NCBI GenBank assembly: GCA_019058245.1
Contig: JAHPZJ010000028.1
Coordinates: 124,001-188,000, forward strand
Length of the DNA: 64,000 nt
Direction of reading: 5' to 3'
From: Promethearchaeota archaeon
GTDB lineage: Archaea; Asgardarchaeota; Lokiarchaeia; Sigyniarchaeales; SOKP01
Below, one piece after another: positions 36,799 to 46,528 of this stretch. A model generated the notes under the pieces. The model was not told where the DNA came from. It did not search any database and saw only the letters and a program-made list of their open reading frames with translations. A program made the translations under genes and the position numbers. The first letter of the stretch is position 1. Each line of letters opens with the position of its first letter.

Positions 36799-37275
36799 TT
36801 ATTTTCTAATAATTAGGATATCACAGGGTACATGTCTTAAAACTTTCTCTGCAACAGAACCAAGTAAGATTTCTTCTAAAATAGAATGAGTACCTTTACT
36901 CCCAATAATAACGAGATCAATATTTTCTTCCTTTACTGTTTTTATAATGTAAGATACTGGTCCATCTGAAAAAACTAACCTACCTTCAATTTGTATTCCT
37001 TCTTCTAAAAAGATTTCTTTAGCTCTATCTATAATAGCTTGAGCATTTAATTCATATACTTCTTTTATTCTTTTTATATCAGGATCTGAAATCCTGTAGA
37101 TATGAGGTATGGCAAATGATGGTGCCATAAACATTCCATTTGGTTCTGCATGATGTTCTACTGAATGAAATACAATCACTTCACAATTACTTGATTTTTG
37201 AATATCTATTGATTTTAATAAAGCCTTATAAGAAAGTTCTGATCCATCAATACCAATTAATATTTTTTTATAGAT
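36799..37275 (-). CDS. Universal stress protein (UspA family), non-AUG start
   Basis: A GTG at 37179 would give 126 residues lacking the first strand. Upstream the frame is open and encodes YKKILIGIDGSELSYKALLK, the universal N-terminus of UspA, so the whole protein has about 158 residues. It has the ATP-binding GSKGTHSILEEILLGSVAEKVL pattern near the end (G-x-x-G-x9-G-(S/T)). No ATG, GTG or TTG precedes the conserved start. AAGGTGAT at 37288-37281 is followed after five bases by ATC (37275), the likely start, with ATT at 37278 as alternative. Role: stress response, possibly tied to the adjacent P-type pump. Confidence 0.82.
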   Translation of the reverse strand: MYKKILIGIDGSELSYKALLKSIDIQKSSNCEVIVFHSVEHHAEPNGMFMAPSFAIPHIYRISDPDIKRIKEVYELNAQAIIDRAKEIFLEEGIQIEGRLVFSDGPVSYIIKTVKEENIDLVIIGSKGTHSILEEILLGSVAEKVLRHVPCDILIIRK

Positions 37276-37280
37276 AATAA

Positions 37281-37288
37281 ATCACCTT
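37281..37288 (-). promoter_or_regulatory. Shine-Dalgarno match before uspA
   Basis: AAGGTGAT is the strongest ribosome-binding match at any of the non-AUG genes. It is five bases from ATC 37275 and two from ATT 37278. No in-frame ATG, GTG or TTG lies between it and GTG 37179, which is over 100 bases away. Confidence 0.6.
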
Positions 37289-37397
37289 ATTGAACTTTTA
37301 TTACTAAAAACAAATAAACTTCTATTAAAGAATATTGTTTATAATTTTTAAAAAAAACAAAAAATATTTAGTATTATAGAAATGAAATAAATTGATC

Positions 37398-38672
37398 ATG
37401 ATTAATAAAAAAGAATCTCAGGAAAATTCTAGTTTAAACAAAGAAAGATTTCTCAATTATATAAATACTTTTGACTTTCCGAGATTAGCTGGAACTGAAG
37501 GAGAGAAAAAAGCTGTTAATCTAACAATAACAACTTTCAAAGAAAAAGATTTTAATAAGGATCAAATTTTTACCCAAAATTTTGATTTCTCAACATTTTA
37601 TTCAACATCTATGATGAAAATAATCATTCTAATGAATTTAATCTTTATAGCAATTATTTATTTAATAAAATATTTGTATCCCTTTCTAACTTTTTTTTCT
37701 ATCTTGATTTTATTATTAATTTTTTTTTCTATGCTTAAAGTATTAAAACATCCTGAGCTTAAGGGGTTCTGGGAAAAATATTTTGGACATTTCGTTAGTG
37801 CTACAAATGTTTTTGTAAAAATACCTGCTACTAACGTGTCATCTCAAAAAATAGGAAATATAATAGTTTCAGCTCATTTAGATTCGAAATCTCAATCTTT
37901 TAAAACTATATGGAGGGTAATTTTAATTAGAATATGGTTATATAGCGAAATTTTCTTGTTTTTGTTTTATATCTTCTTTTTAATAGATTACCATTTTTAT
38001 GTGCAAATAAATAGAATTTTAGAAATTTTATGGGAAATTTCTATTATTATTGGAACAATTTTGACAGTTGCTTCAAATGTCTTTTTATTATTTCTTAATA
38101 TTAAAAATGATTCACCAGGCTCCTTAGATAACGCTACTGGTATGGCAATTGTATTTGAGTTGAGTTCTTTTTTTAAAAGTAATCCACTTCATAATTTTAA
38201 TTTATGGTTTTGTCAATTTTCAGCAGAAGAGATAGGAACAATGGGTTCTAGAGAATTTTTAGATATGTATGATAAGAAATTTACTAAAAATTATACTTAT
38301 CAAATTAATTTTGATATGGTTTCAATAGCCAATAATAAGAGTAATTTTATAGAATATATCAAATCTTATGGCATTGTTCCAAGGAAAAAAATTTCACCAA
38401 TATTAAGTCAATATTTTATTAATTCAGCTGAAATTGAAAGGGTGAATTATCATGGATTTCATGTTGCTCTTGGTGCCCATACAGATTCAATACCCTTTCA
38501 TTTACGAAAATTTGATTCTATTGATATCACTACGAGAGCTGCAGCAAAATATACCCATAGTGCAGAAGATACTCCAGATAAAGTAGATCCCCAAATTCTC
38601 TTTGAGGTTTATAAGGTTGTTCGATTATTGATACAATCAATTGATAAAGACTATAATAAATTGATTAAATAA
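37398..38672 (+). CDS. M28-family zinc peptidase with embedded membrane helices
   Basis: The protein of about 424 residues has the M28 metal ligands: SAHLDSKSQ (His about 160), SPGSLDNATG (Asp), CQFSAEEIGTMGSREFL (EE), NFDMVS and a final YTHSAEDTPDKV (His). Two hydrophobic helices precede the domain (about 73-117). Two more (about 175-240) are inserted between the first metal His and the Asp of LDNATG. It is probably a membrane-bound aminopeptidase with its active site at the membrane surface. ATG 37398 is preferred over the TTG at 37392. Confidence 0.82.
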   Translation: MINKKESQENSSLNKERFLNYINTFDFPRLAGTEGEKKAVNLTITTFKEKDFNKDQIFTQNFDFSTFYSTSMMKIIILMNLIFIAIIYLIKYLYPFLTFFSILILLLIFFSMLKVLKHPELKGFWEKYFGHFVSATNVFVKIPATNVSSQKIGNIIVSAHLDSKSQSFKTIWRVILIRIWLYSEIFLFLFYIFFLIDYHFYVQINRILEILWEISIIIGTILTVASNVFLLFLNIKNDSPGSLDNATGMAIVFELSSFFKSNPLHNFNLWFCQFSAEEIGTMGSREFLDMYDKKFTKNYTYQINFDMVSIANNKSNFIEYIKSYGIVPRKKISPILSQYFINSAEIERVNYHGFHVALGAHTDSIPFHLRKFDSIDITTRAAAKYTHSAEDTPDKVDPQILFEVYKVVRLLIQSIDKDYNKLIK

Positions 38673-38694
38673 ATCTATATAGTTTAGTTTTTCT

Positions 38695-40434
38695 TTAAAT
38701 GTGAAGTAAACGCACAATAGAGCCAAATCCTAATATCGTTGAGACTACTGAGCCAAAGAATATTTGAACAATTATAAAAGAACTTATCATAACAGAACTG
38801 AATTTATTAGTTCTTTCATAGATAATTGAGTTCATTACCATAACTGCTAAAAATATTAAATAGGTAACAAGCATCCCACTGATAAGAAATAATGTATTGG
38901 AAAAATAAATTAGTATAAAAATATTAATCATTTCCATTAATGATGTAATTATTGTTTTATTCGATGGAGATATTATAAATTTGAGATTAGGATAAATAAT
39001 TTTTCTATAAAAGATCTCCATGGCTAAATAAAATGGATAAATACTAAAAGTTAAAATATATGACAAAAAATTTCTTGGAGAAAAAAATGCGAAAGGATAG
39101 GAAAGTGATAGAGCAATATAAAGTGATAAAAATATAAAAGAGGCAAACAATGAAAACAAAATAACATTTTTGTGAAACTGCGATTTAATTTCGTCTTTCA
39201 ACCTTAATTCTATGTATGTAGCTATTTTTTCACCTTTAACTTCAGCAGTAATTATATATTTTATTATTATATATAGAAAATACAATAAAAGGATAAGAAT
39301 AGGAGTAACAAGCAATCCAAGTATTCCTATCGTTTTTAACATAGATATCCAAAGAGTTAGAAAACCTATAAAGTATAAACAGACTATAATAACACTCTTT
39401 TTATTTGAATTTTTTTTTGTTTTATCACTATTCTTTATTTCATAATCCTTTTTTGAATAATCTTTAATTGAAAAATATTTAAATGAATATTTTATGATTG
39501 ATAAAGTCGTTAAAAATAATCCTATAAAGCTTAAACCTAGTAAAATGTAAGTTATCTGGTAGGATAAGTTAATAGGCCCATTATTTGTTTCGGAATGGAA
39601 AAAATTTAATTCAAACCATTTTATTGTTTCAATAATTACTTCATCTGAAAATAAATAGTGGGGGCCTCCAAATAAATGGTTTTTAATTTCTAATAGTTTA
39701 CAATTTGTTAAGTTTTTCGCGACTAAGGCATTTTTTTCAAAGGGAACTGTTGTATCATAAATGGATTGAATAACCAATAAATTAGTTGGATTATTTTCAT
39801 TAATGATTTTGGTGGGTATAAAATCCATAAATGGATGATCTTCAGTAATTCCAAAATAAGACGCAGAAAAGTTAACTAGACCTGCCCAAGTAACGGTTGT
39901 CTTAAATCTATCATCCATTGCACTATTCATTAAAACCACCATACCCCCTAATGAATGCCCAATTAATCCAATTTGAGATATATTTATCCTTGCAAAAAAA
40001 GACATTTGTGATAACTTATCTAAAAATCTAGAACAATCTTGAGCTATAGCAGGAACATTCGTCTGGTTCATATAAGGATTTGGGTTTATCTCCAAAATGT
40101 GACCCCCACTTTCTCCCTCGCCTCTATAGTCGATACTTGCAACATAAAATCCTCTTTTAGTAAATTCATTGGGTATTCTCGGATCTAAATCTCTTTGACT
40201 ACCTAATCCATGAGCAAAGATTATCAATGGGGATTTTTGCTGAAACTGCAATTTTTTTGTCGGATGGTAAAGATTTGCATAAAGAGTGCTATTATATGAT
40301 TTAAAAGTTATCCTCTCGTAAAATATATAACTTTCAGATCTTAAAGCAAATAAAGAACTTACAGAAATCATAAAAAATATAATTGAAGATATCAAAAACC
40401 AATGATGTTTCCACATTATTTTCTTTTTAATCAT
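38695..40434 (-). CDS. Alpha/beta hydrolase with C-terminal membrane domain
   Basis: The 579-residue protein has an N-terminal signal-anchor (about 11-31) and then a serine-hydrolase domain: FAHGLGSQRD (oxyanion loop), SIDYRGEGESGG, GLIGHSLGGMVV with nucleophile Ser161, and a His near HLFGGPHYLF at about 255-265. Six to eight membrane helices follow from about residue 290. The hydrolase part resembles X-Pro dipeptidyl-peptidase or acyl-esterase relatives and is probably extracellular. Substrate unknown. It is convergent with the M28 gene, 22 bases apart. Confidence 0.8.
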   Translation of the reverse strand: MIKKKIMWKHHWFLISSIIFFMISVSSLFALRSESYIFYERITFKSYNSTLYANLYHPTKKLQFQQKSPLIIFAHGLGSQRDLDPRIPNEFTKRGFYVASIDYRGEGESGGHILEINPNPYMNQTNVPAIAQDCSRFLDKLSQMSFFARINISQIGLIGHSLGGMVVLMNSAMDDRFKTTVTWAGLVNFSASYFGITEDHPFMDFIPTKIINENNPTNLLVIQSIYDTTVPFEKNALVAKNLTNCKLLEIKNHLFGGPHYLFSDEVIIETIKWFELNFFHSETNNGPINLSYQITYILLGLSFIGLFLTTLSIIKYSFKYFSIKDYSKKDYEIKNSDKTKKNSNKKSVIIVCLYFIGFLTLWISMLKTIGILGLLVTPILILLLYFLYIIIKYIITAEVKGEKIATYIELRLKDEIKSQFHKNVILFSLFASFIFLSLYIALSLSYPFAFFSPRNFLSYILTFSIYPFYLAMEIFYRKIIYPNLKFIISPSNKTIITSLMEMINIFILIYFSNTLFLISGMLVTYLIFLAVMVMNSIIYERTNKFSSVMISSFIIVQIFFGSVVSTILGFGSIVRLLHI

Positions 40435-40833
40435 ATAATTAATACATCAGGAATTATTGCTATTTTTCTAATTTTATTTATGTTAGATACAATTTAATAA
40501 TCTTTTAGATTAGAATTTAAAAAAAAATAATGCAACTTAAAAAAATTAAATGATTATTTTATAAAAATATCTTTTCTAGTTTAAGAAATTTCAGAATAAA
40601 TATTCATTTATTAATTGAATTTTAGTTTTAATAGAAATAATTCAACAAATTCTCGCTAATCTTATTATTTATTATTTAAATTCTAATTTGAGATTAAAAA
40701 TATAGAACAATTGACCATTTCGTTTATATAATGTTATTATGGCAGTAATTTTCTTTATAATTTGTAAAGAGTATCTTTATCAACCATGTTTTTTCTATAT
40801 TGATCAATAAACGATATTGAGAGAAGCTGATAT
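40435..40833. other. Intergenic region of about 400 bases
   Basis: AT-rich sequence between the hydrolase start and the UspA remnant. It must contain the hydrolase promoter. I see no ORF with a credible start, RNA gene or repeat. Confidence 0.4.
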
Positions 40834-40926
40834 ATGTTGTATAATAAAATTTTAGTAGCTGTTGAAGAATCAAAGGATGCAATAGATGCGTAGAAAATAG
40901 AAGTTATAGTTCTGTTGTTTAATTAA
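40834..40926 (+). pseudogene. Remnant of a UspA gene
   Basis: ATG at 40834 encodes MLYNKILVAVEESKDAIDA and then TAG at 40891. The same frame continues KIEVIVLLFN before a TAA at 40926. These are the first strand-loop-helix and the second strand of a universal stress protein, with the helix between them shortened and the rest missing. The decayed copy sits 38 bases upstream of the site-2 protease. It is unlike the intact UspA at 36799 in detail (LVAVEES against LIGIDGS), so it was a separate paralogue. Confidence 0.65.
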
Positions 40927-40964
40927 ATAATATGAATAAGTATTTAATTGCAAGTATGATTTAA

Positions 40965-42080
40965 ATGAAAATTGGAAAGATAAAAGGAATTGTTATTTCA
41001 TTACATATAAGTACTTTACTCATTATTGGGTTAGTAGGTTTTTATGCTGCTGATTTTTATGCTACTCTAACTCAAGAAAGTAATATTTTTAATTTAATAA
41101 TAGTTGGTTTAATCAATGGGTTAATTATTTTATTTTCAATTCTGATTCATGAGTTAACACATTCTTTAATTGCTCAAAAATATGGGTTAAAAGTTTCAGA
41201 AATTGAATTATATCTATTTGGAGGAGTTTCTAAAATAGAACAAGAGCCTAATAATCCAAAGAGTGAGTTAGTTATTTCTATTTTTGGTCCAATCTCCAGT
41301 TTATTGATTGGTGCTATTTTTTTAGCTACTTTATTTTTAATACCATTCCGTATTAATGCTATTCTTATAGTAACTCTTTTGTATTCTGGAATAACTAATA
41401 TTGGATTAGGAATATTTAATCTGATTCCAGCATATCCTATTGATGGTGGAAGGGTACTACGAGCAATACTATGGAATAAAAGACATGATATGCTTTCTGC
41501 TACGAAAACAGCATCAAAAGTTGGACATTATATTGCATATGGATTAATGGGATATGGATTTATATCAATGCTTTTCTTTGGCTTACTAAATGGTTTATGG
41601 TTAGTAATTATTGCTTCATTTTTAAATAATCAGTCAAGACATGCGTATATTCAAACTTTAAATGAATTTACTTTGTCGAAACTAAGTGTTAAACAGTTGA
41701 TAAGATTTCCCGAAGTTGCAATTCCATTTAACAAAACTGTAAGTGAAGCAATTCAGAATTATTTTATTCCATATAATAAAATATATTTTCCAGTTATACA
41801 GGGAGAAAATATAGTTGGTATTATACATCTTGAAGATATAAAAAGGGTTTCAATAAGTCAGAGGGATGAAATAATTGTAGGGTATTTGATGAAAAAAATA
41901 TCTCAATTCCCAACACTCAGTCAGAATAAAACAGGAAAGGATGCTTTAATAGAATTAAAGAAAATGAAAGATAGACCACATTTAGTAATTATTAAAGATA
42001 ATATTCAAAATAATATTATTGGCTATATAGGCGAAGATGATATTCTAACATCTCTAAAATTTTTTCAAAATAACATTTAG
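40965..42080 (+). CDS. Site-2 protease (M50) with CBS domains
   Basis: The 371-residue protein has an intramembrane metalloprotease core, HELTH at 62-66 in helix 2 and NLIPAYPIDGGRVLRA near 152-168 with the third metal ligand Asp. About six membrane helices are followed by two CBS repeats from about residue 240 (PFNKTVSEAIQ and SQNKTGKDALIE). This is the common archaeal S2P-CBS design, in which nucleotide binding to CBS may control proteolysis of membrane-bound factors. It follows the UspA remnant and is transcribed alone. Confidence 0.92.
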   Translation: MKIGKIKGIVISLHISTLLIIGLVGFYAADFYATLTQESNIFNLIIVGLINGLIILFSILIHELTHSLIAQKYGLKVSEIELYLFGGVSKIEQEPNNPKSELVISIFGPISSLLIGAIFLATLFLIPFRINAILIVTLLYSGITNIGLGIFNLIPAYPIDGGRVLRAILWNKRHDMLSATKTASKVGHYIAYGLMGYGFISMLFFGLLNGLWLVIIASFLNNQSRHAYIQTLNEFTLSKLSVKQLIRFPEVAIPFNKTVSEAIQNYFIPYNKIYFPVIQGENIVGIIHLEDIKRVSISQRDEIIVGYLMKKISQFPTLSQNKTGKDALIELKKMKDRPHLVIIKDNIQNNIIGYIGEDDILTSLKFFQNNI

Positions 42081-42512
42081 AGAAAATAAATTCCTTCCGT
42101 GAGAAAAAATAATTACTCTTTATACTACTAATATGTTTTATAATAAGAATTTATTATTTGAAATGGTTTAACGCTATTTATAACATTCTTAAGATTTTTA
42201 TATTTCTTTCTATAGTTTATAAAAACTACACTAAAAACTTATTTTTCAAATTGTTTCTATATGTAATTCTTCTGGTGTAAAGTAGAGATTTATTAATCTC
42301 AACTGCGAAATTAGTAGTTTGCTAAAACTTTCATATATTGATATCATGTAATTTAATAAAATTTAGATTTATAAGCAATATTAATAAATTTATTAAAAAT
42401 GATAAAAAAAAGAATTTTATTTTTTCAATTTATTAAAAGTAAGCTTATATAGTCATTTCTCTGTTCTACTAATAGAGTTATTTGTTCACAATTAAAAATA
42501 ATGAGGTGAAAA
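42081..42512. other. 432-base intergenic region
   Basis: AT-rich gap between the site-2 protease and the two-helix protein. An ATG at 42501 is followed by AGG TGA and is not a gene; its GAGGTGA serves as a ribosome-binding site for the next frame. I see no RNA gene. Confidence 0.4.
42503..42509 (+). promoter_or_regulatory. Shine-Dalgarno match before the two-helix protein
   Basis: GAGGTGA matches the archaeal anti-Shine-Dalgarno complement. It is followed by AAA and then ATA codons at 42513, 42516 and 42519 and ATT at 42522. No standard start occurs in frame until ATG 42684, which is 175 bases away. Confidence 0.6.
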
Positions 42513-42515
42513 ATA

Positions 42516-42953
42516 ATAATAATTTTATTAGATAGAATATCACTCCATGAATATTCAGCCTCTATTACAACTTATAATCTACAGAACGGTGGAACATTTT
42601 CAGCTGATCTTACAGTAATTCTCGTCTTTCTTCTGATTTGGTTTACCTGTGGATCAATTTTAGCATATTGGGTAAAAAGTGATATGAGAAAGAGAAATCT
42701 AGAAAATAGCTATATGATTTTCTTAATTGTATTAACTAGTTTAATTGGGTTTACATTTTATATAATCTCCACTCGTGGTGATAATGAAGTAGAATTTTTG
42801 GAACAAGTTGAGAATTTCCCGGATATTGATGAATTTATTAAAGATGAGTTAGAAATAGAATTTCAAGATGAAATTGAAGAAATTAACGAAGAAGAACTTG
42901 AAGATATTATTGAAACAATTATAGAAGTTCCTGAAATTAGAATATTATACTAA
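42516..42953 (+). CDS. Two-helix membrane protein with acidic tail, non-AUG start
   Basis: The first ATG in frame (42684) gives 89 residues. The open frame extends back to TGA 42507 and adds RISLHEYSASITTYN, GGTFSADLT and the helix VILVFLLIWFTCGSILAYWV. The full product of about 145 residues then has a short N-terminal domain, helix 1, a KRN-rich turn, helix 2 (MIFLIVLTSLIGFTFYII) and a Glu/Asp-rich C-terminus. With ATG 42684 the first helix would be lost. ATA at 42516 is the best-spaced start after GAGGTGA. Function unknown. Confidence 0.6.
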   Translation: MIILLDRISLHEYSASITTYNLQNGGTFSADLTVILVFLLIWFTCGSILAYWVKSDMRKRNLENSYMIFLIVLTSLIGFTFYIISTRGDNEVEFLEQVENFPDIDEFIKDELEIEFQDEIEEINEEELEDIIETIIEVPEIRILY

Positions 42954-42977
42954 ATCATAAAATACAATAGATTTAAA

Positions 42978-44219
42978 TTAAACTTTATAATTTATTACTG
43001 TTTTTTTTAATAATTTTATGTAATCCATTAGATGTCGTGTCATTAAAAAATTATTTTTAACATGCTCTCTTCCTGCTTTTCCTATTTTTTCAGCTAGATT
43101 AGGATTTTCTAATAATTTCAAAACGCTCTCGGCACATTCTTCTATATTATTTACTAAATATCCCGTTTTACCATCAATAATTTGTTGTGGGATGCCTCCT
43201 ACATTTCCTCCTACAACTGGTGTGCCTTTCCATAAGGCTTCACTAACAGTTAAAGCAAAGCCTTCTCTAATTGATTTTTGAATAACAACCTTTGAGATTG
43301 TTTGCAGCGTATTTACTAGTAAACTACTTTCAGCAGTACTTATAATGATATCTGGTTCATTTTTAATATGTTTTAATAATTCCTCATAAATTTTTTGTCC
43401 CTCTGGATCATCTTGAGCCATATTCCCTAACAATATCAATTTACAATCGAATTCTTTTTTTATTATTTTAAATGCTTTTACTACTCCAATAGGGTCTTTC
43501 CATTTATCAAATCTGGAAATTTGAGTAATTATAGGTTTATCATTTTTAATGCCATACTTTCTAAGATAATGAGTAAGTCTTTTTTGACTTAATTTCTTAT
43601 TCTTATCATTAAAAGGATTAATAGAGGGCATTATAATTTCCTGAGGTAGATTAACAATTTGTTTGTATTTTTCTTCAGATACAATCATTGCATCATATTT
43701 ATTAATGAATTTTGAGATAAAATTCCAAACAATTGGATTTCTATTACTAAGATCTATATGGCATCTCCAAATCCAAGGTTGTCTTTTTCTATAAAAATTA
43801 ATAATTGGTAATGGTTGTGGGTCATGGATTATTACACAATCTTTATCACTTAATTGATTAAAAATGGAATTTCTTCGATTAACTTCAAGATATATTCTTT
43901 TTCTCTTACCTGATAGACTTTTTTCAGCACCTTGTAAAGCATTGTGAATTATTTTTGTTGTTGTAAAGAATTCTGGACTTCCTTTAATTTGATGCCATTC
44001 TGTATCAATCCCTAATTCATTCATCATTATTATCAAATCATTTAATATTTCAACGACACCACCACCATATAAAGTAGAATTTACATGAACAATTTTTTTA
44101 TTAAATAGAGGTTTAGATTCCTCGATTAAATCATTAATATAATCAAAACCAACTATTTGAGAGAATTGTTTTAATAGTATTTCATTTCCATTAAATTTCT
44201 CTAAATTTTTTGAATACAT
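42978..44219 (-). CDS. treT: Trehalose glycosyltransferring synthase (TreT)
   Basis: The 413-residue GT4 enzyme has VNSTLYGGGVVEILNDLI at the start, GIDTEWHQIKGSPEFF, WIWRCHIDLSNRN and ESSLLVNTLQTISKVVIQKS, all characteristic of TreT, plus REGFALTVSEALWKGTPVVG with the donor-site Glu. TreT joins an NDP-glucose to free glucose to give trehalose in one step, reversibly. It lies 37 bases downstream of the OtsA-OtsB fusion on the same strand, so one transcript encodes two trehalose routes. Confidence 0.9.
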   Translation of the reverse strand: MYSKNLEKFNGNEILLKQFSQIVGFDYINDLIEESKPLFNKKIVHVNSTLYGGGVVEILNDLIIMMNELGIDTEWHQIKGSPEFFTTTKIIHNALQGAEKSLSGKRKRIYLEVNRRNSIFNQLSDKDCVIIHDPQPLPIINFYRKRQPWIWRCHIDLSNRNPIVWNFISKFINKYDAMIVSEEKYKQIVNLPQEIIMPSINPFNDKNKKLSQKRLTHYLRKYGIKNDKPIITQISRFDKWKDPIGVVKAFKIIKKEFDCKLILLGNMAQDDPEGQKIYEELLKHIKNEPDIIISTAESSLLVNTLQTISKVVIQKSIREGFALTVSEALWKGTPVVGGNVGGIPQQIIDGKTGYLVNNIEECAESVLKLLENPNLAEKIGKAGREHVKNNFLMTRHLMDYIKLLKKTVINYKV

Positions 44220-44256
44220 ACACTTTTACCCAAATTTTATTCATATTATTATTTTA

Positions 44257-46452
44257 TTAAGATAATTTACTTAATCCTTTTAATAAATTTCTAGAATCTT
44301 GAACTGAAAATAGATTGTATTTAGCACTGCTTCTTTCAAGTCCAATTCTTATTGAATATGTAGTTTTAGGAGCTATATTAAACATATCCTCATCAGTTTT
44401 ATCATCTCCTAAAATTAAAATAAAATCCCATTCTTCTTTAAATAATGTAGTTGAGATCGCATGTCCTTTATTTATCATAGCACTTTTTACTTCTACTACT
44501 TTATTTCCATCTAATACATTTAAATCAGTATTATAACAATAGTTCTCTAATATATTGATTAATTCTCTTGATCTAACATTACCTAAATCAAATTCTGCTT
44601 TTCTATAATGCCAAGCTAGACTATATTCTTTTTCTTCAATGAAGGAACCTGGTGTTCTGTATGTAAATTTCTCTAGGATCGGGAGTATATTATCTTTCCA
44701 TTCAGTCATTAAGATTTCAACCATTTTCCATTCTTTGTTTAGTTTTTTAGTCCAAATTCCATGTTCTGCGATTAACTCGATATTAATATCTTTAAACCAA
44801 ATATCTAATGTCTGTTTATCTCGTCCACTTACAATTATTACTTTATTCCTTTTATCGTTACTAATTTTTTTAAGAGTATTTAGGATTTCATCATCTGGTC
44901 TTGCGTGATCAGGATTCTTATAGAATTGTACTAAAGTACCATCATAATCTAAAATTATTAATCTTTTCTTGCTATTTTCATAGTCTTTTAAAAGATTTTC
45001 TTTAGATGTGGAAGATAAAAGTCTTAAGGTTTTATCTTGAGGTATAATTTTAGTTTCCTTAAGATTTTCAATAAAATCTTCAGCCCATCTTATAACATCA
45101 TAATTTTCAATCCGTTTTTGCATTTTTAATATTTTTCTTTTTTTACGTTCTTCTGGCATTTCAATTGCTTCCTTTAAAGCTTCAACGATTTGTTTTCTAT
45201 TATTTGTATTAATGATAATTGATTCATATAATTCTTTTGCGGCTCCTGCAGTTTCACTTAAAATTAATACACCATTTCCGTCAACTTTTGAAGAAATATA
45301 TTCTTTTGCTATAAGATTCATACCATCTCTTATAGGGGTAATGAGTGCTACATCAGCTATTCGATATAAAGATATTAATTGTTCTAAAGATAAAGGGCGA
45401 TGGATATACAATATTGGATTCCATTCAATAGTACTAAATCGTCCATTTATTTTTCCTACAAGTTCATCAATATCACTTTTTAAAACTTGATATTCCTCTA
45501 CTTTTGATCTAGATGGTGCAATCACAAAAATTAAAATAATCTTTTCTTGATAATTAGGATAAGATTTTAAAAACAATTCATAAGACAAGAGTCTCTCTAA
45601 AATACCCTTGGTATAATCCAATCTATCTAATGATAGAATAATTTTTCGTTCTCCTATTTCTTCTTTGATTCTTTGGCTTTCATTTAAAATTTCTGAACTT
45701 TGAGCTGTATTATGATATTTTTTATAATCAATTCCCATAGGGAAGCAATCTACTTTTATTGTTCTCCCTTGTAAATAAATTTTATTCATTTTTATATCCA
45801 ATCCTAAAATTCGATGAGTACTGCTTAAAAAATGCCTTTCATAATCATACGTGTGAAAACCTAGTAAGTCTGAACCTAAAAGACCTTCAAGAATTTCTTC
45901 TCGCCAAGGAATTAAACGAAAAATTTCATAAGAAGGGAATGGAATATGTAAAAAAAAACCGATAGTAGAGTCGTGGATACTCTGTTTTATAAGATTAGGT
46001 AATAGCATTAAATGATAGTCATGGACCCAAATAATATCATTTTGACGAAAAATTTGTAAAATTATTTTATGAAATTTTTTATTAATTGATTTATATGCTT
46101 CCCATAATTTATCATCAAAAGTAGTATATTGTATAAAGTAATGAAAAAGAGGCCAAATTGTTATATTACAAAAACCAGCATAAAATTCATCAATTTCCTT
46201 TTTTTTAAGGAATACGGGATAGAAATTAAATTTAGATATTAATTCTTTTTCTATTTCTTCTTTTTTATCTTCAATTAATTCTAATTCAATCCCAGGCCAA
46301 CCTATCCAAATGCTGTTATGAGTTTTATGAAAAGAGCTCAATCCTGTAGTTAATCCTCCTAAGCTTCTTTTAAAAATGACCTTATCATTTTCTATTTTAA
46401 TAGTTACAGGTAATCTGTTTGAAATAAAAATTAATTTATTTTTATTAGTCAT
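44257..46452 (-). CDS. Fused trehalose-6-phosphate synthase/phosphatase
   Basis: Of 731 residues, about 1-475 are OtsA-type synthase (LIFISNRLPVT, RSLGGLTTGL, WIGWPGIE, VHDYHLMLLP, LDRLDYTKGI). About 490-731 are an OtsB-type HAD phosphatase (LIILDYDGTLVQF, VIIVSGRD, LAWHYR, GDDKTDEDMF). Together they convert UDP-glucose (or another NDP-glucose) plus glucose 6-phosphate to trehalose. All key HAD residues are visible, so both halves should be active. Fusion in this order is seen in eukaryotes and some bacteria and archaea. It is upstream of treT. Confidence 0.94.
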   Translation of the reverse strand: MTNKNKLIFISNRLPVTIKIENDKVIFKRSLGGLTTGLSSFHKTHNSIWIGWPGIELELIEDKKEEIEKELISKFNFYPVFLKKKEIDEFYAGFCNITIWPLFHYFIQYTTFDDKLWEAYKSINKKFHKIILQIFRQNDIIWVHDYHLMLLPNLIKQSIHDSTIGFFLHIPFPSYEIFRLIPWREEILEGLLGSDLLGFHTYDYERHFLSSTHRILGLDIKMNKIYLQGRTIKVDCFPMGIDYKKYHNTAQSSEILNESQRIKEEIGERKIILSLDRLDYTKGILERLLSYELFLKSYPNYQEKIILIFVIAPSRSKVEEYQVLKSDIDELVGKINGRFSTIEWNPILYIHRPLSLEQLISLYRIADVALITPIRDGMNLIAKEYISSKVDGNGVLILSETAGAAKELYESIIINTNNRKQIVEALKEAIEMPEERKKRKILKMQKRIENYDVIRWAEDFIENLKETKIIPQDKTLRLLSSTSKENLLKDYENSKKRLIILDYDGTLVQFYKNPDHARPDDEILNTLKKISNDKRNKVIIVSGRDKQTLDIWFKDINIELIAEHGIWTKKLNKEWKMVEILMTEWKDNILPILEKFTYRTPGSFIEEKEYSLAWHYRKAEFDLGNVRSRELINILENYCYNTDLNVLDGNKVVEVKSAMINKGHAISTTLFKEEWDFILILGDDKTDEDMFNIAPKTTYSIRIGLERSSAKYNLFSVQDSRNLLKGLSKLS

Positions 46453-46528
46453 TTAATCACTTGAAGAGTTCTTTTTATTATTATAATATAATTTTTTATT
46501 TCATATGAAAAAATTTCATGCTTATATT

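Noticed and set aside
44639..44908. 89-residue plus-strand reading frame
   Set aside because: It is antisense to the OtsB half of the trehalose fusion and has no own start signals.
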